A stretch of 49,888 nucleotides of DNA from an uncultured Granulosicoccaceae bacterium (GTDB taxonomy: Bacteria; Pseudomonadota; Gammaproteobacteria; Granulosicoccales; Granulosicoccaceae): positions 1 to 49,888 of the forward strand of contig CALHCI010000122.1 in NCBI GenBank assembly GCA_937931165.1, given 5' to 3'. The notes under the pieces are model-generated. The model saw only the letters and a program-made list of their open reading frames with translations, did no database searches and was not told the origin of the DNA. Positions within the stretch are counted from its first letter, which is position 1. Each line of letters begins with the position of its first letter. Positions 28,123-37,130 of this stretch are shown piece by piece. Made by a program: the position numbers and the translations under genes.

Positions 28123-28566
28123 ATGCGTGCCACTATTTCTTTATTGCTGTCACTGGTTTTTTGTGCGCCGTGCCTGGCATTGGAACCATCACCCGCCCTG
28201 AGCCCGAAGCAGGTGGTTCGACACCAGCTGGATTCACTGCAGTCCAACAACGAAACCGATGACGGTATCGCTTCAACGTTTGATTTTGCTTCACCTGCCA
28301 ACAAGCGCATGACCGGACCGCTGTCCCGATTCAGTGGCCTGTTTGATATCCCGCAGTACGCACCAATGCTCAACCATCAGAGCGCAGAGATAGAAGAAGT
28401 ATCAAACGACGGCCAGTTAGCGCGGTTCAAGGTAGAATTGATCGATAGCAATGGCTCGATCCATCATTACCGGTTTGATTTATCCCGTCAGAGTGGCGGT
28501 TCCTGCACCGATTGCTGGATGACCGACAGCGTGATGTGGGACCCGCAACCCGGTCGATCAGCCTAG
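28123..28566 (+). CDS. DUF4864 family exported protein
   Basis: A 147-residue protein with a signal peptide (hydrophobic 4-19, likely cut after CLA). The mature part fits DUF4864: VVRHQLDSLQSNN at the start, IASTFDFASPANKRMTG in the middle, and a DCWMTDSV segment near the end whose two cysteines (CTDC) are close together. The domain looks like a small NTF2-like fold and has no known role. It ends 36 bases before argC, so the two may be cotranscribed. Confidence 0.83.
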   Translation: MRATISLLLSLVFCAPCLALEPSPALSPKQVVRHQLDSLQSNNETDDGIASTFDFASPANKRMTGPLSRFSGLFDIPQYAPMLNHQSAEIEEVSNDGQLARFKVELIDSNGSIHHYRFDLSRQSGGSCTDCWMTDSVMWDPQPGRSA

Positions 28567-28602
28567 CAGCACCCCCACCAATTAAATTGATAGAGTCACG
28601 AA

Positions 28603-29649
28603 ATGTCTGAACGCAAGCAACGAGTCGCCGTCGTCGGTGCATCTGGCTACACAGGCGCCGATCTGGTGCGACTGGCGCTAAGACATCCGCACATAGAAAT
28701 CGGCGCACTGACGGCAAACTCCCATGCGGGTAAAACCATTGATCAGGTGTTTCCACACCTGGCTAACCAGCCCTTGCCGGGTTTGATTAAAAATGAAGAG
28801 GTAGACTGGGATAACATTGACGTCGCGTTTTGCGGCCTGCCACATGCCACCAGCCAACAGGTAATCAAAGCGCTGCCGGGACACATTCGGGTAATTGATA
28901 TCTCCGCAGACTTCCGCCTGCGCGACCCGAAGTTGTACGAGCAAACCTATGGCTCTGAACATGCCGCCACCGAACTGCAAAAAGCGGCAGTCTATGGCCT
29001 GACCGAACACTATCGATCACAAATTGCCGACGCCAGACTCATTGCCTGCCCGGGCTGCTATCCCACTGCGGTACTGACGTTGCTGCTGCCACTGGTAAAA
29101 AACGGACTCATAGACGCCTCCGACCTGATTATCGATGCGAAATCCGGCCTGACCGGAGCCGGGCGCGCTCTTCGGCAAAATACGCTGTTTGCAGAGGCCG
29201 GAGAAGGACTTTGTTCCTATGCCGTGGGGACTCATCGTCACGCGCCTGAAATAGAACAGGAGCTGTCACTCGCCGCCGGGCAGCCGCTCACCGTTAATTT
29301 CACGCCACATCTCATTCCTATGAGCCGTGGTGAACTGGTTACCTGCTACGCCAGGCTGACTGAAGGAAATTCTACCCGCGACTGCAGGAATACCTTGCAG
29401 GAGATCTATGATCAGGAACCGTTTATCAATTTGAGCCCCGATGGTGTCACGCCACATACCCAGCACGTGCGTGGCTCTAATCGCGTCTCGTTAAACGCCT
29501 ACGACGACAGAATTCCGGGCCGGGTTATCCTGATTGCAGCCCTGGACAATCTGGTTAAGGGCTCGTCCGGGCAGGCGCTGCAGAATTTCAACGTTATGTA
29601 CGGCTTTCCAGAGACCACCGGACTGGAACAACTGGCGCTGTTTCCCTGA
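28603..29649 (+). CDS. argC: N-acetyl-gamma-glutamyl-phosphate reductase
   Basis: ArgC reduces N-acetylglutamyl phosphate to the semialdehyde, step three of arginine synthesis. The NADP-binding start VAVVGASGYTGADLVRL (residues 8-24) is followed by FCGLPHATSQ, and the catalytic cysteine in IACPGCYPTAVLTLLLPL (about C150). SGLTGAGR and HRHAPEIEQEL with a conserved histidine complete the site. The length of 348 residues matches the long type common in proteobacteria. It starts at ATG with no close downstream partner; the next gene begins about 220 bases later. Confidence 0.96.
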   Translation: MSERKQRVAVVGASGYTGADLVRLALRHPHIEIGALTANSHAGKTIDQVFPHLANQPLPGLIKNEEVDWDNIDVAFCGLPHATSQQVIKALPGHIRVIDISADFRLRDPKLYEQTYGSEHAATELQKAAVYGLTEHYRSQIADARLIACPGCYPTAVLTLLLPLVKNGLIDASDLIIDAKSGLTGAGRALRQNTLFAEAGEGLCSYAVGTHRHAPEIEQELSLAAGQPLTVNFTPHLIPMSRGELVTCYARLTEGNSTRDCRNTLQEIYDQEPFINLSPDGVTPHTQHVRGSNRVSLNAYDDRIPGRVILIAALDNLVKGSSGQALQNFNVMYGFPETTGLEQLALFP

Positions 29650-29855
29650 TGAGGCTGTTTGCACATCCCGACTGCGACATCGCTTGTGCGCGACGCTGAT
29701 AATGATTTCAAAACCCGAGTGAATGACAATTTCCGTATTTGTAACGGTTTACTCCTCATGGTGTTGGGTACATACTGATTCGTAACAAGGCGTGGTTATT
29801 CGCGGTATGCATCCTTGTTAGCACAACCAATCAGTTGCCACCGATCGCCTGCACC

Positions 29856-29861
29856 AGGAGG
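29856..29861 (+). promoter_or_regulatory. Strong Shine-Dalgarno AGGAGG that decides a TTG start
   Basis: A perfect AGGAGG six bases before TTG at 29868-29870. It sets the start of the coiled-coil/OmpA gene there rather than at a TTG 33 bases upstream, and the resulting N-terminus is a clean signal peptide. Confidence 0.75.
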
Positions 29862-29867
29862 AAGACA

Positions 29868-32138
29868 TTGAAAGACCGCTTCGCTGTCCCTTTCATCGCC
29901 TTAGTAATTTCGCTCAGCTCACTGTTCGTAGTTTCCAGTGCTCTATATGCACAAGACACATCGAATGATTGCAAAGCCATTGACGAGAACGATTCCACAG
30001 AGTCTGTTCTTACAAAACGCCTTGTCTGTTACAACAGTGAACTCGATGGCCTGACCTTGCTGATGGGCAAACTCCTCAAAGAAAGAGAACAGCTTTCGGT
30101 GTTGCTCGATGAGGAATCCAGCGCGGCACTGGCAGGCACAGAGACTGACAGCAACACACTGAACGAACAATTAGAAACCATAGAACAACTGCGGCTTGAG
30201 CGCTCAGAACTCAGTGCACAACTACACCAGGAGCTCATTGACAAACACGAGCAACTGTTAAGCAAAGAAGCAGAAGATCGATTACTTAGAAATTATTCTG
30301 AGGCCTATCTTGCCATTGCAGACGAAAATGCCGAACTGATAGCGAGAGTGAAGTCACTTAACGAACAGCTCGTAGCGCTTACTGATGATCGTGACAAACT
30401 GACCAGCGAAAGCCAGTCACTCAACAACAACATACAATCACTAAACAATGATATCGCCACCTACAAAGCCACCGTGGCAGATTTATCGGCACATAGAACC
30501 CGGCTGGCGCAGGAACTGGAAAATTCGATTTTACTGTCTGAAAAGATGAAGAAACAATTGCTGGTGAATGCCGAACTCAGCCAACAGCAGGCAAAAAGAG
30601 CGGCATCCCTGGAGTCAGATAAACAGAACACCGGAATCGAACTCAACCGGCTATACAACGAACTGGCAACCAGTAAGAAATCACATGCTGATGATTTACA
30701 TGCAGCGACAGATCAACAGCAAATACTGGCGGCCAGACTCGATGCATTGACCGAAGAAAACACCGCACTGGCAAACGCGGCACAGCAAGCTGCCGCCACA
30801 GCAAAGGAAGAGTTAGCTGCGAAAGAGCAGACAATCGATATACTTAATGACGAAGTGCTGGGCTTGAAAGACGAACGCATAGCTGTCAGTACGCAACTTG
30901 ATAACGCCGACAAATTGCTGGCTGAAAAGAAAGATATTATTGCAACGCTAACAAACGAAAGCGAAAAGTACAAAGCCGATAATAAAGCACTGACAGAGAC
31001 ATTGGCTGCAAAAGACACTGAACTTGAACAGATCAGTCAGCAACTGCAGTCAGTTACTGCCGAAAAAGATGAGAGCACCAGCCGCATCGCATCACTGCAA
31101 CAACAAATCGAAGAAAGCCAGAACACAGTGAGCGAGTTGCAGGGCGATAACACCACCGCTTCAGAAGCCATTGATCAGCTCAATACTGAAAAAGCAGATC
31201 TGGTTAAGAGTCTCGATGATCTGCAATCACAACATGACGAACTGGCAGAAAACCTGACCACAACAAATGCCGAACTCGAAACGGCCAGTGTAGATAATAA
31301 GGCAGCCTCTTCTGAAATAGAAACGCTGAAAGAAAAGAATGCCAAACTTCAGAACGAACTCTCAGGCACTAAAAGCGCACTGACCGCCGCAGACAGTGAG
31401 ATGCTCGAAAGGCAGTACAAACTGGCTGCATTACAAGCCTCAAATAAAAAAGCAGAAGATAAAGTCGTGACTCTGAATGACCAGGTAGCGTCACTGCAGA
31501 ACCTGCTTGATGAAAGTCAGAACAACAATGAAACAGTCGCTGAAAGCCTGGCCGCAATCAAAACCGAGCTGGACGCTTCGAATCAGCGCTTGTCTGACCA
31601 GAAATCGGAGTTAAATCAACTTCTGAAGGAAAAGGAATCCATTGTAAAAGCGCTGAACAAAGTCAAAAGCGATACTGATACCCTGGCAGGTGCTATTGGA
31701 CAGGAAATGACGAACCCGGATGTTCAGATTGAGGTACGCCCGGATAACACCATCGGAATGCAAATCGCGTCAAGCCAGCTGTTCAGAACCGGCAGTTCCG
31801 TGCTCAGCGACGAAGGTAAACTCCTGCTCGGTGAGGTAGCTGCAACGCTGAAAAAGTCGAGCAGCCGCCGGATCCTGATTGAGGGCCATTCTGATAACGT
31901 CCCGCTCGGGCCAAAACTGTCCAGAATTTTTACCGACAACATGGGGCTTTCGATGGCTCGCGCCACCAGTGCTGCCACTTTTTTCGCGCGTGAAGCTGGT
32001 CTGCCACCGCAGCAGCTCAGTATCAGCGGTGCAGGCGATACACGGCCTGTAGCCTCTAATGACACAGTAGAGGGACGTCAACAGAATCGTCGTGTAGAGA
32101 TTATGTTGCTGCCGCTGGATTCAGGAAGTGGCCAATAA
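29868..32138 (+). CDS. Periplasmic long coiled-coil protein with OmpA-like C-terminus
   Basis: A 756-residue protein from a TTG start. The signal peptide spans the first 30 residues (cut near LYA-Q). From about residue 30 to 630 the sequence is almost all heptad-like coiled coil, rich in Glu, Leu, Gln and Ser with no long gaps. The C-terminal 120 residues form an OmpA/MotB-type peptidoglycan-binding domain: GSSVLSDEGKLLLGEV, LIEGHSDNVP with the conserved Asp, SMARATSAATFF and GRQQNRRVEI. It would bind the cell wall and extend a rod tens of nanometres long if fully helical. No pilus, motor or division gene is adjacent; its role is unknown. Confidence 0.83.
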   Translation: MKDRFAVPFIALVISLSSLFVVSSALYAQDTSNDCKAIDENDSTESVLTKRLVCYNSELDGLTLLMGKLLKEREQLSVLLDEESSAALAGTETDSNTLNEQLETIEQLRLERSELSAQLHQELIDKHEQLLSKEAEDRLLRNYSEAYLAIADENAELIARVKSLNEQLVALTDDRDKLTSESQSLNNNIQSLNNDIATYKATVADLSAHRTRLAQELENSILLSEKMKKQLLVNAELSQQQAKRAASLESDKQNTGIELNRLYNELATSKKSHADDLHAATDQQQILAARLDALTEENTALANAAQQAAATAKEELAAKEQTIDILNDEVLGLKDERIAVSTQLDNADKLLAEKKDIIATLTNESEKYKADNKALTETLAAKDTELEQISQQLQSVTAEKDESTSRIASLQQQIEESQNTVSELQGDNTTASEAIDQLNTEKADLVKSLDDLQSQHDELAENLTTTNAELETASVDNKAASSEIETLKEKNAKLQNELSGTKSALTAADSEMLERQYKLAALQASNKKAEDKVVTLNDQVASLQNLLDESQNNNETVAESLAAIKTELDASNQRLSDQKSELNQLLKEKESIVKALNKVKSDTDTLAGAIGQEMTNPDVQIEVRPDNTIGMQIASSQLFRTGSSVLSDEGKLLLGEVAATLKKSSSRRILIEGHSDNVPLGPKLSRIFTDNMGLSMARATSAATFFAREAGLPPQQLSISGAGDTRPVASNDTVEGRQQNRRVEIMLLPLDSGSGQ

Positions 32139-32236
32139 GGCCGGCAATCAAGGTGACTCCTGTAAGTAAATAAAACTCGATGGCAACGTGTTGTCTGCAC
32201 GGTTAGTTAGAGCAGCTACTCTGGCCAACGGGTAAT

Positions 32237-32764
32237 TCAGGAGCTAACTTTGTTCATTGCTTCAGCTGACAGGCTGTTTGGCGCTGATTGCTCGTTGCCA
32301 AAGCCCCACTGGACTACCGAACCATTACTCTTCAACGCCATACTGCTGTAGTCACTGGCAAAAATATTAACTACGCGCTCCAGCTGCAGTGGCACATCAC
32401 ACTGACAGAACACATTGTGTCCCCACGCCACTACGGTGCCGTTGCTGCGCATCGCCAGACTATGGTTTCGCCCGGCCGCAATCATCACTACCTCATTCAG
32501 CCAATCCGGAACGGATATTTGTCCGTGACGATTTGAGCCCCATCCGATTACCTGACCAGACCGGGTGAGCGCCAGACTGTGATGGCGGCCGGAACTGATA
32601 GATGAGATCGTGCCATTCGCTGAGTCAGGCACATTAAGCTGCCCATGCGCATTGCAGCCCCATGCCACAACGTTGCCATCTTGACGCAATGCGACACAAT
32701 GAAACGCACCGGGTGCGATTGCGATGACATCATTTAATTGGGGCGGACAGGGGTCAGGAGTCAT
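32237..32764 (-). CDS. Four-repeat RCC1-like protein, possibly truncated
   Basis: A 175-residue protein made of four RCC1-type repeats of about 40 residues, with cores VVAWGCNAHGQLNVP, VIGWGSNRHGQISVP, VVAWGHNVFCQCDVP and VVQWGFG. A full RCC1 propeller has seven blades. There is no signal peptide and no Shine-Dalgarno before the ATG. The frame stays open for 17 codons upstream (to a stop at 32816-32818), reading plausible protein with no start codon, which suggests the gene has lost its 5' part. It is convergent with the coiled-coil gene. Either a shrunken remnant or a small cytoplasmic repeat protein. Confidence 0.6.
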   Translation of the reverse strand: MTPDPCPPQLNDVIAIAPGAFHCVALRQDGNVVAWGCNAHGQLNVPDSANGTISSISSGRHHSLALTRSGQVIGWGSNRHGQISVPDWLNEVVMIAAGRNHSLAMRSNGTVVAWGHNVFCQCDVPLQLERVVNIFASDYSSMALKSNGSVVQWGFGNEQSAPNSLSAEAMNKVSS

Positions 32765-33082
32765 TAATAAATCAGCGGGGTCGGCCGGGTTGCAAAAGTC
32801 TGATCGGCATTCGTTTTACCGACGAGGCACAGAGAATGCCAGACCTGCATGTTTTTTAGAACGCGACGAACCCGCTACCGACCAAGGTTTACATTTATCC
32901 ACAATTCCTTGTGACACCTCAAACGTCGAAAAAGAAAAAACTGCGTTGCCAACGTGGGTATTCACCAAACTCAGATCGGTGCATTATTGGTCGGGCAGCG
33001 TATCTTTTCTGAAACCCGAAAAGATAAAATATTTGACGGATTATGTTTGAGCCAATTAAACCGGCAGCTTAACTGTCAACAT

Positions 33083-33112
33083 AAAAAAGGGGCAACGACA
33101 AAGCGCTGCCCC
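33083..33112 (-). terminator. Strong intrinsic terminator (minus strand)
   Basis: On the minus strand, GGGGCAGCG (33112-33104) pairs with CGTTGCCCC (33097-33089), nine pairs with one G-T, around a six-base loop, followed directly by six T (33088-33083). This is a textbook rho-independent terminator. It lies upstream of the RCC1-like gene and so ends transcripts coming from higher coordinates, where no adjacent minus-strand gene exists before 33659. Confidence 0.8.
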
Positions 33113-33200
33113 ACCCCCAATCGGTGCTTGCTTACTACCAGGTAGCAGACAACTCACTATGTAGCAAAGTTTAACATTAACCGTGGCGAGGCTGAAACTG
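33083..33200 (-). ncRNA. Candidate small RNA ending at the 33083 terminator
   Basis: Inferred only from the orphan terminator at its 3' end and a small hairpin (CTAC/GTAG near 33134-33144) before it. An extended -10-like TGCTACATA ends at 33158, but no -35 box is convincing. The 5' end is a guess. The alternative is that the terminator closes the long transcript of the barrel/Ig-like/lipoprotein genes after running antisense through the DUF1840 gene. Confidence 0.3.
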
Positions 33201-33298
33201 TAATTTGGATGTAGAATGACTAAAAAGCGACGGTATTGAGATCATCACTGAAATAATATCACCGCACTCTGTTCAACAAGACCACCGGAGCAAACAGT

Positions 33299-33598
33299 TT
33301 GTTAATAGAATTTGAAGGCGAGAACACCGGCAGCATTACTATGTTCGGCGATGCTGCTACGCGACTATTGAAAATGATGGGACAAAGCGGACAACCGGAA
33401 GGCGCTATCAGAGAGGAAGATATTCCTGCGGCGCTTAACAAACTGAAAGAAGCGCTTGCGCATCTTCAGGAACCGGAAGCAGAAGAGGATGAAGATGGCG
33501 AGCTTCCGGTAAGCATAACCACAAGAGCCACACCGCTTATCGATCTTCTTGAGTCAGGTATTGAGAAAGGCGGCTATATGATGTGGAAAGAAAAGTAG
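33299..33598 (+). CDS. DUF1840 family protein
   Basis: A 99-residue cytoplasmic protein of the DUF1840 family: MLIEFEGENTGSITMFGDAA at the start, LLKMMGQ, IPAALNKLKEAL, and a C-terminal block TTRATPLIDLLESG. A very acidic stretch (EAEEDEDGE) joins the halves. The family has no known function. The TTG start is chosen because GGAG (33287-33290) lies eight bases before it and the family N-terminus begins exactly there. No partner gene shares its strand nearby. Confidence 0.87.
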   Translation: MLIEFEGENTGSITMFGDAATRLLKMMGQSGQPEGAIREEDIPAALNKLKEALAHLQEPEAEEDEDGELPVSITTRATPLIDLLESGIEKGGYMMWKEK

Positions 33599-33658
33599 TT
33601 ATTTGCCGGTCACTTCCTGACACATATAGTAAGTTAAACTTAACCTAAACAGCCGTTG

Positions 33659-34420
33659 TTATGCACTGCCCGGTAGATCTGCTTCGCGCACATACCTGCA
33701 AACCTTTTTTTGCCTGGCAGTAATAAAATCATCAAAGCGACCACCGCCATAGTCGATCGCATTGGCAAACACCCGCCGCTGGTTAAAGTACACATGATCA
33801 TCGGTACGCACCGACCAGTTACCGGACGGTTTGGCTGTGGCAGCGGTGGGACCTATAGCGAGTTTGCCACTGCGGTGAAAACGATAAACCAGATCTGCAT
33901 CGGGAACTTTATCCCAAAAAGCAGCATTGTTTTCGGGATCGATACGATAACGGTATTCTTCACAACGCCATTCAGTATCGTTTAAAAATGAACGGGAAAA
34001 CCCGGAAAATACTGTGGGTTGATTTAACGTCAGATCTGCCCAGTTAAACTGCACTGATACCAGTGCCGTTGGTTGCCTTGTAGTCGAGGCCAGGCATCTC
34101 CCTTCATTTGCATCAGTCACCCAGCGATTTTCACCAACACCACCTTTATCACAGGCAACCACACACCAGTTTCCACCATCGATGGTCCATCCAGTCGGTG
34201 AAGTACCTACTGTGCTGGAGCATACGGGTACAAGAATGGTTTGTGTTCGTTCAGGCGCTTCTTCCTGATCGAAAAAGCGAGAAAGCCTGGCTTCCTGAGC
34301 GACCAGTGCCGTTCGAGGACTGTAATCCGGTGCCGAACCAGCGCACCCGTAAAGCATACAAACGGTCGCCGCTACTGCAAGATAGTTTTTTTGACTGCGT
34401 TTCACGGCATATTCGCTCAT
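33659..34420 (-). CDS. Cysteine-rich lipoprotein of unknown function
   Basis: A 253-residue predicted lipoprotein: hydrophobic residues 13-25 end in the lipobox LYGC (C26). The mature part has several further cysteines (VCSS, WCVVACD, RCLAS, RCEEY, VCRY), probably paired in disulfides in the periplasm. Segments such as WTIDGGNWCVV and GKLAIGPTAATAKPSGNWSV look like beta sheet. I do not recognise the family. It lies 76 bases downstream of the Ig-like lipoprotein gene on the same strand and may be the third gene of that operon. Confidence 0.75.
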   Translation of the reverse strand: MSEYAVKRSQKNYLAVAATVCMLYGCAGSAPDYSPRTALVAQEARLSRFFDQEEAPERTQTILVPVCSSTVGTSPTGWTIDGGNWCVVACDKGGVGENRWVTDANEGRCLASTTRQPTALVSVQFNWADLTLNQPTVFSGFSRSFLNDTEWRCEEYRYRIDPENNAAFWDKVPDADLVYRFHRSGKLAIGPTAATAKPSGNWSVRTDDHVYFNQRRVFANAIDYGGGRFDDFITARQKKVCRYVREADLPGSA

Positions 34421-34496
34421 CGTTCCATCGCCGCAATTTAAGGGTAACAGGCCGTGCAGTGCAACAATTGCACTGCACGGAGGTATTACACGTCAA

Positions 34497-37082
34497 TCAT
34501 ATACCGGATAAACCAGTACACGCATGCGGCATAGCCGGCGCAATTCCATAGGGACTAACAGAGTTCGGCGGCTGCACTGCAAGATCATTAACATCATTTG
34601 CGGCAGGAGGCAGACCCGTTTCATATACAGCGACTGCTTCAACACCCAGCGCCTGTACCCGGGCACTGATGACCACATCGAACCACCACGCATTGCTTTG
34701 CGGGTATGCCATTGAAAAGAAACCCACTCCATTGGCATCCGTTGTGATCTGACCACCAATAACCGTTGGTGCGTTCACAGGATCAGCATCGAGTAAACCC
34801 GGGTCACTTGGATCAAGCACACCATTTTCGTTCACATCTTCGTAGATATCCAGACGACCATTCAGGTTAAGGTCTTCACCGGCATCCAGTATATTGTTGT
34901 TGTTTAGATCTTCGTGAACAGGCGTATCAAGAATACGATTACTGTTCAAATCTTCCGAAGCACAGTTGTATCCGCTCAGTAGTCTCCAGACGTCGTCTTC
35001 ACCATCATTATCACTGTCAAACGGAGATAGCGCGCCATAGCGATAGTAGGTCGGAATCATGGAAACCAGGATAGTGGCATCGGGTACCGGACGTCCGGCG
35101 CCATCGGTTACCTGTACCAGACCTGCTTTACGATAACGCGTATCTGAATCTGCTTCCGATACAGTGCCGGCCAGACCAATGATCACGTTCAGCTGACGCT
35201 CTGTGATGGTTAGGTTCACAGATGCGTTAACCGCTGGTGTCTCGGATGCAATCGCATCGATAACTATTTCATCCTGCTCACTTGGAATACCACCCGCTTC
35301 AAAAGTGATGCGTGCTTTTCCGTCGCTATCGGTTAACGCTGAAACCGGTGACAACGTACCACCTTTAAGGTCTGCGCTGCTGAATTCAACCGAGATATCC
35401 TTGACCGGATTACCGAAGTTATCTGTAACTACCGCAACGATAGTGCTCGAGTTGCCAGTCGCAACGCTCGCAGGCGTTGCATCTACGACCAGATTGGCCA
35501 CATCGACTGCGACGAACTCAACATCAAACTGCGAGAACGGATCAGCATCATTAGCATCAGAGAACGCTACTGTTGCAGGGCCTGCAGCATTAGACTCTAT
35601 CTCAACCGTGGCAATACCATTTGCATCGGTAGCAACAATGACACTACTTGAGTTAGACGTATCACCTACCGCTGTCACCGCACCGGCAGTAATACTGAAC
35701 TTCAGCAGTCCATTATCAACCGGCTGCCCGTTACTTTCCCACAGTACCTGGAACTGTGACGGTGAATCAACTTCGAGGTCACTGTAGCTGTCAGGGTTTA
35801 TCACTGAAAGAATGTCTGCAGCCACCTGGAGCGTATGTGTCTCAACCACTGTGGTACCTAGCGCTTCGACAGTAATCGTATCATTACCGGCAGTGCTGCC
35901 AACAACAACACTTGCTTTACCAGCCGCGTCTGTAGTCACAGTATCTGCGCTTAAGGTATTACCTGCCAATGAAGTAACCGAAATTACTTCATTGGCAATC
36001 GGCTGATCGTTGCCACCGGTCAAAGTAATTTCAAGCTCGGCGGTGTTACCGCTAACCAGTGCTGTAGGACCAGAGACGGCCAGGCTGCTGCCACTGGTAA
36101 TAACCAGCACAGTACCGACCTGATCATCTACCTGTGCAGAAACAGTGATGTCCTGATTGCGATAGTCCCCGGCCAGACTCAGTTCGGCATTCGCCTGCCC
36201 TGCTTCGTTAGTCACTGAAGAGATGTTTTGCAGCACCCCACCGGTCGAAGAAAAATCGACAGCCTTACCGCTAATTACCCGGTTGTTTTCATCGGTAACC
36301 AAAGTGGTTATGCGTGCGATGTCATTGCCACCGGTTTCAATAGACGACTCATTGCTGATTACCCGAACTCGAACCGGAGTTACCACTGCCTGCACGTTCT
36401 CTACGACATCAAGTGCAAACTCCTGATCAACGGTACCATCTACTGCGATCACTCTAATGGTGTCCGCACCGGCTGTGGTACTGACTGCCACTTCGGCAAC
36501 GCCGTTTGCGTCTGTTGTTGCGCTGTTCTGACTGAATGTATTGCCTGCCTCTGACTGAAAAGAAATCAGTTGATTTGGAATTGGCTGGCCATTGCCGGCA
36601 GTCAATGCAAATTCAAGATCAGCAGTGTCTCCCAGAATAATAGTTTCAGGGGCTGTCATTGTTAGCGCTGTTCCGGCAGCCGCGACCAGAATGCTTGTCG
36701 AAGAACCATTCATGGTGGCAGTAACCGTGATGTTTCTGTTGCGGTAGTCACCGGCGAGGCTCAGCTGAACGGTCGCTTCACCCGCTTCATTAGTTTTTTC
36801 ATCGATGCCTTGTAACGCACCACCATCGGACGAAAAGACCACATCTCTGTCAGCCACCACCCGATTCTGATCATCGGTGACGATAGCCGTTATCAGCGCT
36901 GTATCTGCAGCACCTGTGTTTAAGCTCGGAGAGTCAGTAAGTAACCTGACTTGCTCATCGGACGCCAGGGCCGCCGCAATAGCAAGCTCCTGCTCCTCTG
37001 CTCCGCTGCCATCATCAGTGCGCCCGGAGCATCCGCCCAGCCAGACCACACTTGCTAATATAAGTGCCAGTGTCTTGTTCAT
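34497..37082 (-). CDS. Large lipoprotein with Ig-like (Big-1/invasin type) repeats and calcium loops
   Basis: An 861-residue lipoprotein from the ATG at 37082: hydrophobic residues then lipobox LGGC. The body is a row of bacterial Ig-like domains of the invasin type. Two copies of a roughly 190-residue double-domain unit are clear (DDQNRVVADRDVVFSSDGG and DENNRVISGKAVDFSSTGG; GDYRNRNITVTA and GDYRNQDITVSA), then three more domains. Near the C-terminus (about 690-760) is a run of acidic loops, EDLNSNRILD, EDLNNNNILD, EDLNLNGRLD and EDVNENGVLD, typical of calcium binding. It is probably displayed on or under the outer membrane, as an adhesin or structural protein. It sits 48 bases after the barrel gene, so the two are likely one operon. 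Confidence 0.82.
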   Translation of the reverse strand: MNKTLALILASVVWLGGCSGRTDDGSGAEEQELAIAAALASDEQVRLLTDSPSLNTGAADTALITAIVTDDQNRVVADRDVVFSSDGGALQGIDEKTNEAGEATVQLSLAGDYRNRNITVTATMNGSSTSILVAAAGTALTMTAPETIILGDTADLEFALTAGNGQPIPNQLISFQSEAGNTFSQNSATTDANGVAEVAVSTTAGADTIRVIAVDGTVDQEFALDVVENVQAVVTPVRVRVISNESSIETGGNDIARITTLVTDENNRVISGKAVDFSSTGGVLQNISSVTNEAGQANAELSLAGDYRNQDITVSAQVDDQVGTVLVITSGSSLAVSGPTALVSGNTAELEITLTGGNDQPIANEVISVTSLAGNTLSADTVTTDAAGKASVVVGSTAGNDTITVEALGTTVVETHTLQVAADILSVINPDSYSDLEVDSPSQFQVLWESNGQPVDNGLLKFSITAGAVTAVGDTSNSSSVIVATDANGIATVEIESNAAGPATVAFSDANDADPFSQFDVEFVAVDVANLVVDATPASVATGNSSTIVAVVTDNFGNPVKDISVEFSSADLKGGTLSPVSALTDSDGKARITFEAGGIPSEQDEIVIDAIASETPAVNASVNLTITERQLNVIIGLAGTVSEADSDTRYRKAGLVQVTDGAGRPVPDATILVSMIPTYYRYGALSPFDSDNDGEDDVWRLLSGYNCASEDLNSNRILDTPVHEDLNNNNILDAGEDLNLNGRLDIYEDVNENGVLDPSDPGLLDADPVNAPTVIGGQITTDANGVGFFSMAYPQSNAWWFDVVISARVQALGVEAVAVYETGLPPAANDVNDLAVQPPNSVSPYGIAPAMPHACTGLSGI
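34805..35025 (-). other. Region coding for a tandem calcium-loop array
   Basis: The minus-strand reading has DSDNDGEDD followed by at least four loops of the form ED(L/V)N-N-(I/R/V)LD within about 70 residues. Each matches the D-x-N-x-N/D-G-like calcium-binding pattern seen in EF-hand-like and TSP3 arrays. Confidence 0.65.
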
Positions 37083-37130
37083 TGTTATTCTCTTGGAGCT
37101 CCTGCTGATGGTCTGTCGCATCACAATTGC

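Larger units (their letters stand above)
32765..33298. other. 534-base region without genes, with a candidate RNA and terminator
   Basis: Between the RCC1-like gene and the DUF1840 gene. The 32765-33080 part shows only a hairpin TCTTTTC/GAAAAGA at 33003-33024. A strong minus-strand terminator lies at 33083-33112, described separately. No protein family was recognisable in any frame. Confidence 0.55.

Noticed and set aside
30000..31700. Coiled-coil protein as an SMC- or chromosome-segregation ATPase
   Set aside because: No Walker motifs, and it has a signal peptide and an OmpA-like end, so it is periplasmic.
35203..35787. A 194-codon plus-strand frame inside the Ig-like lipoprotein gene
   Set aside because: Antisense shadow; no ribosome site or family, and the minus-strand Ig pattern continues across it.
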